A DNA stretch of 64,000 nucleotides from the NCBI RefSeq assembly GCF_001640805.2, contig NC_066855.1, positions 186,001 to 250,000 on the forward strand. The letters run 5' to 3'. The notes beneath the pieces are model-generated. The model was not told where the DNA came from, did no database searches, and saw only the letters and a program-made list of their open reading frames with translations. A program made the translations under genes and the position numbers. The stretch is from Lates calcarifer. Lineage: Eukaryota > Chordata > Actinopteri > Centropomidae. How positions within the stretch are numbered: position 1 is the stretch's first letter; every line of letters begins with the position of its first letter. Positions 47,261-57,249 of this stretch are shown here, in pieces.

Positions 47261-47779
47261 TCTATGGCAGTATAAAGTGAGAGTCAGCTGGGAGGAGGAG
47301 ATGTGTGAGTATCAGCACCTGAGGTCAGATACAAATGTAAACACACTCTCCATAAATGATAGAAATAAATGATAATAGACGACTTTAAATCATACGTTAA
47401 TACCAGCAAATGTTTAGTTGTGTTTTTCCTACATCTGATCTGCATTTGTTAAACAGTAGTGAACAAATAAATCCACACGTTTGATTTCTATCATCAGCTG
47501 TGTGCTAACACGTCAGTGGTATTTCAGTTTGTTGCACTGCACAGAGTCAGTTCCTCAGAGTCAGAGTCTGTCATTCTGTCTGTGTCTAGTCCATGGCTAC
47601 ACCCTGGACCCCCAACAGACAGTGTTTGATAATGACCCTCGTGCTCACCCCCCCACCTCCATCAACCCATTTCATGTGCAGAGATGAAATGCTTTAATCA
47701 AGATTAAATCAACCAGGCAACCATGGCACTGTAACAGCCCAGCACACACGGCCACAGGGTGTGCAGAGGGATCTCTCCT
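47261..47779. other. Non-coding, no gene seen
   Basis: Nothing recognisable. The short ORF at 47481-47687 lacks support. Confidence 0.4.
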
Positions 47780-47960
47780 GGGACCGTCCTAATTAGGCCA
47801 TAAATACCAGGGAAGTGAACGAATAAAAGAGAACCACCTCATCATTTCATCCTGCTTTAGCACCTTGTGGGGCTACATACCAGGGATAATTATGGCAAAT
47901 GAATGAGATTAAAGCAGAGAGATGTATATGGTATATAAAGTATGCACAATTAGTGTTGGG
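47780..47960. promoter_or_regulatory. Conserved-non-coding-like block (tentative)
   Basis: GACCGTCCTAATTAGGCCAT, AAATACCAGGGAAGTGAACG, CAGGGATAATTATGGCAAAT and GAATGAGATTAAAGC lie within 180 repeat-free bases. CTAATTAG is a palindromic homeodomain dimer-like site. Confidence 0.33.
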
Positions 47961-48854
47961 GGGCCAGTATATGGCAGCCATATTTACAAAGTCAGAACGT
48001 GCTGAATGCTTCAAAACGCAGCTTGTTTTTACAGACTCTGCTCTTTAGGTTCATCTGCTCAGATGTGAGATTCTGCAACAAACAGTCACTTCTGTTTGCT
48101 TTAAGCCATCACTACCACAATCCATTAGCTACCAGCATACACTGTAAAAAAAGAAATGAAGGGTGAATCTGAGGTGAGTGCAACTAACAAATATGCTGCT
48201 TTGTTTTTTCTCAGAGCGAGATGTGAGAACATTGATATTAATATCATGTCTGTGTGTGTTTAGTGCTGAGCAGGAGCTGTGGGGCTATTAGCCTGGGTTA
48301 GCTATCTCCAGAGTTCAAAACTACAACACCTCCAAACACCTCCAAATTAAACATGTTTTAGAAACAAACAACAAACAAACAAGAATCCATCAGTGTCTGT
48401 GGGAGCACAGGTTTCAGGATAGGTCTCTGTGGAGGCGCATGCATAGACAAATCTCTACTAAAACGTTGTGTACTTGTTTGAGCATTGATTTAATCAGGTA
48501 GAGCATGTTCATTTTTAACCTTTAGGGGTTTAGTAAGCACACATTTGAACTTTGGACAGAGAAAGGTTCAGCTGCACTGTGGATGCTATTATGCTATTAT
48601 TAATCACTGACAGGACAAGTTAGGAAGGGTGATATGGGATGAAAGAGTTTTAGAATGTGTCAGTGTTGGCTAATGGGACTCTGAGATTTGTAACTCTGTA
48701 TTTAAGGGATGGAAACTCTCACACTGAAGTGACCTTGGTTTTCTTCAACAAGCTGAAGAAACCGAGGAACAGACTGACTCTTTTGTTGAGTGCTGCAGAC
48801 ATTGACTACACAGTGCAGACTTTCACATCAGCTCACACATGATAATGCAGCACT
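47961..48854. other. Non-coding, no gene seen
   Basis: Around 48270-48340 (GGGCTATTAGCCTGGGTTAG) the text resembles fish dispersed repeats but cannot be assigned. The 61-codon ORF at 48657-48842 is unsupported. Confidence 0.4.
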
Positions 48855-48950
48855 GACTGTAGTATCAATCAGTATCAATCTTCTCATCTAACTCTTGAAG
48901 GAGAAAGCATATCAGTATAGTTCCCAAAATGCTGAACTATTCCCTTTAAG
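48855..48950 (+). repeat. Common teleost repeat, 3' end fragment
   Basis: AATCTTCTCATCTAACTCTT, AAAGCATATCAGTATAGTTC, CCAAAATGCTGAACTATTCC and CTTTAAG reproduce the end of a very common fish repeat whose 5' part contains CTTAGCATAAAGACTGG. The latter part appears at 61450-61618. A 10-bp doublet (AGTATCAATC twice) lies at its left edge. Confidence 0.65.
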
Positions 48951-49409
48951 TTAAAGAAAATGACTGTTAATTACAAGCTGGGTCTAATTTCTGTAGTTTC
49001 ATAATAACATACTCTTCAAGTTAATTGCTGGGATCTGAGAACACAACAGTGTTCAGCAGGTTAAGAGATGAATTAGCCTAATCTCTCTGCTGTGCACCTG
49101 GAGACAATCCACTGCCTTTTCAGCCGTTCATTCAGCGCATCGAGTTCCTTTGTTTGGTGTGTTATCTGTATTTGCTGTCATTTTTGTCACTTTTGCAACA
49201 CAACATTGCCGTGTTAACAAATCTCAGCAGTTACTCATTGTGTATGATGTAGTCATTCATTGAATATTAGAAATGATGGACAAAACCAAGGTCCTAATGA
49301 ACCAGGCTGGTGCTTTCATTGTTTACTTGGACTGGCTCCTGTAAATGAAGCCCTCTCTGTGAAGTGTGACTTCTATTTGCCTTTTCTCAGCAGAGCTTTA
49401 GTCTTTGCT
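48951..49409. other. Non-coding, no gene seen
   Basis: No recognisable element. The stretch around 49050-49150 is repeat-free. Confidence 0.4.
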
Positions 49410-49620
49410 CTCTAACCAGCCCCTGCTGCCCTAATTACTGTTATAAAATATTAATCTAATAATCGGAGTTAGTCTCACAGCTTTTAGGGCTGTGATGAAT
49501 CACTGCATGCGCATTAACGGCCTATGATCATAAATCATCATTAGTGACTATCAACAAAGAGAAAGTGTTTGACTAAATCTGTCAGCTCAATTTATAATTC
49601 GGGTAATTATTCTACACAGA
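49410..49620. promoter_or_regulatory. Conserved-non-coding-like block (tentative)
   Basis: GCCCTAATTACTGTTATAAA, ATATTAATCTAATAATCGG, CTGTGATGAATCACTGCATG, GCGCATTAACGGCCTATGAT, CATAAATCATCATTAGTGAC and GCTCAATTTATAATTCGGGT lie in 210 repeat-free bases. The frequency of ATTA, TGATGAATCA and ATAAATCA words is high for this window. Confidence 0.38.
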
Positions 49621-51120
49621 CATCCTCAGAACTGGCTATGGAACTCAGACCCTTTCTCCTGCTTTTTGTTGTGCAAGTGTTTGCACAAGGTTAAGACAGC
49701 TGTGTGTTGTATTTGTTAGAGTTGAGAGATGTGTCTGTCCACACTCAGCTTTGAACTGCTCCCACCGCTGAGCTGAAGGGTCAGCTGTGTGCAGGAGTGC
49801 CCAGGGGCCATGGTTACTAAGGCCACTGCATCTGAGACCTGTGATTGAAAATGCCTGCTCTTTGTAGTTTGCAGCTGAGGTGGCTCAGGGTGGGAGGAAC
49901 CTTTGAAAACAGTCTCGGCAGTTGATATGCACCTATAGAGAATATTGCATCCCTTGGCTGGAGGGCCTCCGTACTGTGGTGAAGGTCAAGAGCAAGGCCG
50001 AGCAGGGAGAGGAAACGTCTGCTGCTTTTATCTGATGGCTGACTGACAGGCAGAGGTTCAACAATACTGTCGCCTCTGACAGGTTTTTTTATTTGCACAA
50101 CTTAAGTTGGAGGGCTGTGGTGAGTGTTCTGGGATTTCTCAATGTATGTGTCTGTGAAATACATGACTAGAAAAAGGATGAATGACAGTGTCACAGAGTG
50201 AAATCTGAAAGTGCCAAATACCAACTATTTCTGACAGTTTAAATCTAATCCATTGTAGTTGGTAGGTCTTTGCTGCTGCTCAACTCTAATATCAGTTTCC
50301 TTCTTGAATGGAAGACGATGAAGCCCTGAGGCTCTGTATCTCTTTATCTCATTTCATGGGATTTCTTAAAGAAGCTGTAATTATCACCTCAAGGTTTTTA
50401 ACACAGAGAGAAGGAGCATCAGAGGAAACTTTCCTTTGCTTGGACCACTTGGATCCTAATTCAGATTTGACCTTTACTCTCAGACTTTTCATTTGATCTT
50501 GGAGTTGGAACTCCTTGACAAAAAAAGTCTCACATAAATTAAACTGTCAGCATGCATGCACATTCACAGGTTATATAAAGTCTAACTACTCTACATGCTC
50601 ATCTGCTTTTAATGTTATGTTGATTAGATTTATAGTATTAGTGCCTCTGATCTGTCCTCAGAATTACCTGTGGTCTTATCACATTAAGTGAACATGCCGA
50701 AATGCCAAAGAAAAAGCAGAAACACTGGCGAAAGTATCCTTGTAGAAATGAGTTTAGACTGACTGTTGTCAGATGCTTGAATAGCCTCAGAAGCCTCCAC
50801 CTTCTCCACACCTTTCGGATGTCATAATTGGGGAGCTGATGTCTGATACTTGGTGTAACTTCTGTAAATGAATAACACCCACTTCTCACCTGTCTGGCCA
50901 GCTGTGCAGAGATAATAAAAGAGCCGGTGTATCCAGGTGTATCCAGAAGGACTAAGTCAAAGGTAATGGGAGTTTTTGAGAAGTGTCTATTGTACCACTT
51001 TGACCATTTTAAGTTTTAAGTGCACCATCCAGGTCCTTGGAGTACACTGCATGTTGCTGTACTTTATATACTCAAAATATCAAGTGTGGGTATAGAAGTG
51101 TACAAATTTAGATGCCACAA
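49621..51120. other. Non-coding, no gene seen
   Basis: No exon is supported. The 93-codon minus ORF at 49817-50098 and the 83-codon one at 50638-50889 have no family motif. A GTGTATCCAG doublet lies at 50927-50946. Confidence 0.4.
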
Positions 51121-51315
51121 ACGTTAACATGCCGATGTTTAAAATGTTTAACATGTTTTAGCATGCTAACATGTGCTAAGTAGCACTGAACACAAAATAC
51201 ACCTGATGCCACTCAACCAACATCTATTGGATCCAGTCAACAGTTGTTCAGATATTTCAATCTGGACCGATATAGTGGACTGACAGACAACCAACAGACT
51301 TTACATTGCCATCCA
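51121..51315 (-). repeat. Old teleost interspersed repeat, copy 4 (reverse)
   Basis: TTTAGCATGCTAACATGTGC, GCACTGAACACAAAATACAC, TTCAGATATTTCAATCTGGA, GTGGACTGACAGAC and ACATTGCCATCC follow the order of the reverse complement of the family at 129-312. This is the copy that preserves the TAGCATGCTAACATG part. Confidence 0.7.
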
Positions 51316-52334
51316 TTCATTTGTTGTACTAGTCATTCTGTCCTAAGCATTCTATACTGTCCTTTGTACTACTTCCTATGATCTTGATGAAGTAGCCTGC
51401 TGTTGTAGAGCCGACACAGCTAACTGGTTTACTGGGTTAATTGGTTCGTCAGAGTCATATGACAAGCAAAGGAGGCCATGGTGATTCATCACATCTAAAT
51501 TACCCAGCTCATGGCTGGTTACTGTAGCCTTCTACACTACAGTAATTGATCAGTCACCACTGCCTCTCTTACACTGACTTACCTTGACGCAGGCTATAAG
51601 TATAATTAATGAAGCAGACAGTAAGTGTTTCTGTATTAAAGCTGTTGGTTGAGGGAAGCTGTGGGAAATGTTTTATCTGCTATATCAGTCTGAAAAGAAT
51701 CTGTTAACAGCAGTTGTTGTTATCCACCTCTGCTGCAATACAAACCTTAAAAAGCCATTGATCATTAGAAGAGCTTTTAATGTTTACTGTCATATTATTG
51801 TTTATGTAGCTGCTACTTAATAGGATTCTGTGGAAAAACTAAGGATTCTTGTGTATTTCTGTAATTTTTCAACTTAAATCTGGATTGTTTTTTTCTGGTC
51901 ATTTGGGAGCAGCAGAACAAGATGTAGACACAATACTGGTGTTCACAAGATAGCCATCAACGTTGTCTGCCTGTGTGCTGGAAATCATAGAGAGCTAAAA
52001 ACAGTAGACTTGTTGATGAGAACATTGAAATGGAACCAAAACAGTACAGTGGTTGTGGGCTGTAAAACCAAAACAAAAGAAACATAAACTGATGCTAAAT
52101 ATGCTAAAACAGAAATCTGTGCTGATGGAACCCAACTGTAAAAGTCTTCATTTTCTACTTCCCCTACTACCTGTCATATCCCAGGATTGAATTCTGCCTT
52201 CATTTCCCCTGTAATTGTTAAAAATGTCACAAACTCATAGACTTTGTGGGAGACAACAAAGTGCTATATATAGGATATTTGCTCTTCATATTCTTCATAT
52301 CTGAACAGAAGATGTAACCAAAGACTGTAGCTGC
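51316..52334. other. Non-coding, no gene seen
   Basis: AT-rich and unique-looking. It may include the decayed upstream part of the L1-like element that becomes recognisable at 52335. Confidence 0.4.
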
Positions 52335-53745
52335 TTGAAGAAGAAATAAGTAAACTTGAATCTTGTCAAAAGGTCCAGTTCATTCATGACAGACATGAGA
52401 GATTTAGCAAATGATAGAGCTGAACTTCTTCATCAGTGTACTAGGCAACAAAGCTATGACAATAATGAGAGGCCAAGCAGACTACTTGCTTTAAGGCTTA
52501 GAAAATCTGAGCATTTTACATCTATTATTTCAATTAAGAATGAAAATAGTAATACATATACTGTCCCTTCCCAAATAAATGATGTTTTCTTTAATCACCA
52601 CAAGCAGCTATACAAGTCTCATCGTAACATAGAATTAATGGTTTCATAGAATCATTAGAACTACCATCTCTCATCTGAATAGGCAGCATAATTAGACCAT
52701 TCTATTTCTGCAGCAGAGCAAAAGGATGCTCCATTAATCAGAGGGTCAGCGGTTTGATCCCTGGCTCCTCCAGTCCACATGCTGAAATATCCTTGGGCAA
52801 GATACTGAACCCCAAATTGCCCTTAATGTAGCATCGGTGTGTGAATGTGTCTCTGTGTGTTTTGTGTTGCGTATATGGAACAACAAGTGCCCTATGTATG
52901 TATGAATTTATGTGTGAATGGGTGAATGGAACCTGTAGTGTAAAACACTTTGCGTGGTTGATATGACTAAAAAAGTGCTATATGAATGCAGTCTATTTAC
53001 CATATACTATTTTGATCTGATGCCTAAAAGTAATTCCCTCAGGCTCCATAGTATCCCCCCTGAACTGCTCTGGGACTCTTTCCACAGAGATCAGAAAATT
53101 AGCCCTAATTTTGCTTCCAAAAAGGAATAAAGACACCTTTTGAATAAAGACATGAGGTATAGGTCCTACTCAATCCACCTCTTCATATTTTATTATTTTC
53201 CAAAGGGCTTAGACAAATGCATATCATCCAGATCAAGCAGGTTTTATTAAAAGCTGTCAAGCTTAAGATAACATTTGACATTTAGCACATATTGCTGGTT
53301 CAGCTTCATCTCAGGCACAAGCTTGTGCAGTTTTTCCTTAGATGTAGAAAAAGCCTCCAGTTGAATTACTTATGCAGTTATGAAACACTTTGGATTTGTG
53401 TCTAGCTTCATAAACATGGTCAAAACACTTTAGTCAATTCCCTCTGCACATACTGGTCATCTGACTTTGTATTATCTAGGTCTACCTTAAAACCCTTTGC
53501 TCAGGCAGTCCAACAATATTCACACAGTTCTATGTATTGATGAGACTAAACACTGTTTGCTGCTTTACGCTGATGATGCACTGTTGTATTCACCTGACAT
53601 TTCCATTTCTACCACTCTTACTTATTTGTACCTGCTCCATCATCTTGGGAACTGGAGGGTTTTACCTGCCTGGGGACTGAATGTAAAAGACAGCTGTGTT
53701 TCAGTTATTGAAAAAGTGGAGATGTCCATTAATGTCCATTAGACC
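52335..53745 (+). pseudogene. L1/Tx1-like LINE ORF2 relic, split by a SINE
   Basis: The first part translates to FMTDMRDLANDRAELLHQ and RPSRLLALRLRKSEHFTSI, the linker upstream of the reverse transcriptase in fish L1-type ORF2. After the SINE (52735-53003) come LDKCI, SFSLDVEKAS, VMKHFGFVSSFINMVKTL, RQSNNIHTVLCIDETKH and CLLLYADDALLYSPD (53240-53605). The order matches fingers-to-palm of the reverse transcriptase, including an intact YADD box. Stops and frameshifts (for example at 53135, 53260 and 53350) break the frame. The endonuclease and the 3' end are missing. Confidence 0.85.
52735..53003 (+). repeat. tRNA-type SINE nested in the L1-like relic
   Basis: It has a B-box-like GGTTTGATCCC, then CTCCTCCAGTCCACATGCTG, ATCCTTGGGCAAGATACTGA and ACCCCAAATTGCCCT. 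A GTGTGTGAATGTGT linker follows, then AAACACTTTGCGTGGTTGAT and a 3' end GCTATATGAATGCAGTCTAT...TTTACCA. This is a widespread teleost short element. The B box suggests tRNA-derived transcription. Target duplications are not clear. It interrupts the L1 reading block, so it inserted later. Confidence 0.8.
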
Positions 53746-54261
53746 ACTGCTGTAGACACTTTTTTGTCGAGAGGAAAATGTCATAAGACTCGTCTTTCTA
53801 CCTTAAAAGAGTCAACATATTTGCTGGTTTATTCCTCTGGTTTATTCATTTAAAGTTTTTTCAAACTTTGCTATCTGGCTTTTTGCTTTAGAAACAATCC
53901 ATACTCATACAGTTGCTTAACAAACCCCTCCATGTCTGTGCTACCTTGTTTCTCATTGGTTCTAGTCCTGCTGGTGCTGATTCTGCCACTCTTGACTTTT
54001 GGTCCCATGCTATTAATCTTACCAGGCCTCAATGTAACCATTTTTAGAGTTTTACTGTATGAAACAGAAATATGGTAACAGATAATTGTAATGTTTATCT
54101 GCCTGTGCAGTCAGTGGATAATTCAGTGTTGGTGGTCAGCATGAGTGACCTCTTTCATATTCTGACCCATTGTTAATTAGAGGATATTAAGGTCGGCACA
54201 TCCAATTAAAATGATTTTACCTTACCTATGGTCACCCTGAGGACAAAGCATGTGCAGTCCA
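53746..54261. other. Non-coding, probably residual L1-like sequence
   Basis: Shifting frames still give short phrases that could be the decayed L1 region beyond the reverse transcriptase, but I cannot fix an end. No other feature is seen. Confidence 0.35.
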
Positions 54262-54405
54262 GACCGTTAAGTATTTGAACAGTTCCACATTTTTTTGTTC
54301 TTCAGGCTCTGGACTGCTGCACATTCAATTTGAAATAAGTTTTAATCAGGTGAAGCTGAAATCAGCTTTGAGGAGAGATTTACATTAGTATTTGGGACAG
54401 AGGGA
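54262..54405 (+). repeat. Teleost DNA-transposon-like repeat fragment
   Basis: AAGTATTTGAACAGTTCCAC, TTTTTTGTTCTTCAGGCTCT, GCACATTCAATTTGAAATAA and CAGGTGAAGCTGAAATCAGC match a common fish element with AAGTATTTGGACAGTGACAC...TTGGCTCTGTACTCCAGCACATT. The rest of the element is missing. Confidence 0.6.
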
Positions 54406-55814
54406 AAGTAAATACAGTACTGTAACTCCTAGACACTAGGTGTAACTTTTCTAGATGTCCAGAATCATTTTACCACAGTGTCTATTCAGTAAAACATCTG
54501 CAAATTTACAGTTTGAGATATGAGTTTCTAATACATGAGCCGACTGCTGAGTCCTAAGTCAACTTGGAATGTTAACAGAAAATCACATTTATTATAAGTT
54601 CACCGAGTCAAACTCTGAATCAAAACAAAGTCAGACAAAGGTTCAAAAGTGGACGGATGTTGTGATCAGCATTAAAGATTGATTTTATTTGAGTGCAGGT
54701 TTTCCAAAGAATTGCCTCAGTTGAAGAAATTCAAAGCATGAATGAAAGAGGGCAGAAATTATTTAACACTTCTCCTGGTAAAGCTTTGGACTTCTTCACT
54801 TTTAACTTCAGCCACATCTCTAATGACAGAATTCACTGTGTGCAGGTCAATACAGCTCCATCATGTGCATTTCCGATGCATGGCAAATGACCCTGAAGCA
54901 CCTTTTCTCTTTTAAGCTCTACTGCAGGGTCATACTTTTTCTTTCAATTTCCTTTGTATAATAGATAAGCATGGGTCTGGGGTTCATCCTTGTGCGGCAG
55001 AGTATGATGGGAAGACTGAGGAAGGTCCTTTTGAAAAAGCAGCAGATAGAGAGCTGGAAAAACACGCAAAATATTCCCAGTGCAGAGTTTTACAGCTCCC
55101 CTGCCGAACTCTTCTAAATGCTCAGACACACAAACAGGAATCTTCCTCTTTCATAGTGATTGTGCCATGTTTTCTTTATTATGCGTCTATGCCTCCAAGG
55201 TAAGGTGAAAAATTAATGCATTGACTAGTGAAGTAACACATTTTCAAATTGAGGACATAGAAATGCTGTCATATCCAAACTAGTTTTCCAGTGTAACTTT
55301 GAGGATGGAAATGTAGTGAAAAAGATTCAGCTGTGCTTCAAATGTGTCACAGCTCAACCCCTTTCTCAGTTGGCTAAAATGACCCCGAACCAAATTAATT
55401 ACTATTACTTCCTGTTAAAGGTTGAAGGTAAATATGTTTCATGCAGCCATTTCTGCTTGCAGTTTCTGTGGTTTGAGGTACATGAGCATTGGACTGTAAG
55501 CTGCCATTTTAGCATGAACAGTAAATGGAAGAAACCGTTGCAGCTAAAAAGTTGATCCAGTTCTATGAATGGAATAGTACTGACATCAGCAGCCAGTTTG
55601 ATTTTTGAGCATTGCAGACTGGAGATCTAGTGCGGTGGCTCAGTTAACTTTGATAACAGAATATAGCTTTCATTTGTACCCAGCATACATAAAAGATGTG
55701 ACATTTATCTGATCACAGTCCAGTCATATCTACATTTAATTACAAAATAGGGTTACTAGATGGATGTTCTGACACAACTGAGAACAAATCTGATGGAATT
55801 TATAAATGCACCTC
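54406..55814. other. Non-coding, no gene seen
   Basis: ORFs of 61-79 codons are unsupported. No repeats are recognised. Confidence 0.4.
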
Positions 55815-56125
55815 GGTCCCTTGCCTATCCTGAGCTGCTCTGGTCTCACATCGCCTCAGACTTCATCACTGGTCTCCCACCTTCTGAAAGTAATACCATG
55901 ATCCTCACTATAGTCAGCTGATTTTGGAGAGCTTTCTGCTGAGCCTCTCCCTCGGTTACCACCCCCAGACCAATGGGCAGACAGAGCAGGCCAACCAGGA
56001 TCAGGATGCAGCTCTCCCCTGCTATGATGCTGCCACACCACTTCCCCGTTCATCACCATTCCCTGGTTTCCATTCCCCAACAGAGAGTCCTGTTTTACCA
56101 TCTAAACCAGTTACCTTCTCTCAGC
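55815..56125 (+). pseudogene. Ty3/gypsy LTR retrotransposon integrase relic
   Basis: One frame gives WSHIASDFITGLPPS (about 55839-55883), the start of the integrase catalytic core of fish gypsy elements. After a stop and an internal deletion, another frame gives [15 protein letters not shown] (55953-55997), the conserved glutamate-containing segment near the end of the core. Roughly the middle of the domain is deleted and downstream text is frameshifted. No LTR, reverse transcriptase or gag is nearby. The 79- and 64-codon ORFs here are parts of this relic. Confidence 0.85.
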
Positions 56126-57033
56126 TGGTGTCCTTGTGTGTGTGTCTGCTCTGGGCTCCTTAACTAAACAGTTTTGGCTGATGATGGCTACATAACAATA
56201 TGTATTCATATGGTTTTATCCGCACAGTGCTCTACCCTGTGTATAAGTTTCCCCTGAATGTCTGATGAAAAAAGGACGAACCAGACTGGAGCTCTAGCAC
56301 AGCCAGTGGCCTTTAAAATCAAATCTGGATTCAAATCTGTGCTCCAAATTGGAGCCTACTCTGTGAATGTGAAACTGGGTAGAGGAGGCATGCCGGGTCA
56401 GTTCCCTGGATCCTGTTTCCATCAGTGAAGTGCTGCCAACTAGGCTACCCTCCAGAGCCGAAGCAGTGAAAGAAACTTTGAGGCAAACAGCTGGGACCTA
56501 ACCCGGCTTCTGACGTTCCTCCAGTGGAATCACTAAAAAGAATTTGCTCTATATACAGCATAGCATGCCAGCTTCTAATCAATGATTTACATCAGACCTG
56601 CTGCCCTACTCATTTGACGAGGCAGCAGATCATTTAAGGTAAAATTACTATAAACTCTGGCCTGATTTTCAATTGCTCACAATATTTGTTTACACCAGGG
56701 TTAGACTGATATACCAGTACAGTGACAAACCATCTATTGCACCAACAAGTCAAGAATTAAATGACAGACATGTCATTTGATGCTTCCCTGTAGGATGAAT
56801 AATTCTCTGATGTGACAGTGCTGTTGTCAGTCTTGTCTTGGTTCAGGGAAAGATCATGGTTCAGCTTTGTTGCCATGGTTTTATAGAGTGATCATAGTCT
56901 TAAAAAAAAAACAAAAAAAGAAACAGTGCTCTCCTGTGCTCTGTAGTAACGTCACTGGACTTTGCTCACACCATAATAACTGCAGCCACCAGAACATGTT
57001 GTTTAAGGGCCACTAGTGAAGCAACTTATTCTG
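56126..57033. other. Non-coding, no gene seen
   Basis: An A-rich run lies at 56903-56921. Nothing else is recognisable. Confidence 0.4.
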
Positions 57034-57243
57034 TCATGTTTCTTGAGAAAGCAGTCTCTCTTTACAGACCGAACACTTCTGGGAACTCCCTGAGAGCAGC
57101 TTCTCACTGGGGAGCTCCGTAGAGAAATCCACACCTTCATGGGCCTCTTTTCTGTTTGCATTTGCACCATCAATAGGAATACTGAAGTAAGCCAGCAACT
57201 GGAACAGCAACATCAAAATCACGTTGTATTTCCTATGTTGCAT
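57034..57243 (-). CDS. Small ORF with signal-peptide-like N-terminus (speculative)
   Basis: From the ATG at 57243 the minus strand encodes 69 residues. They begin with a basic start (MQHRKYN), a hydrophobic core (VILMLLFQLLAYFSI) and a plausible cleavage region (PIDGANA), followed by a hydrophilic tail with a CxxC pair (KCSVCKE). That is the layout of a secreted peptide or of a first coding exon. The start context is poor (T at -3), no promoter or splice donor stands out, and no family is recognised. Chance is the leading alternative. Confidence 0.15.
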   Translation of the reverse strand: MQHRKYNVILMLLFQLLAYFSIPIDGANANRKEAHEGVDFSTELPSEKLLSGSSQKCSVCKERLLSQET

Positions 57244-57249
57244 GTACAC

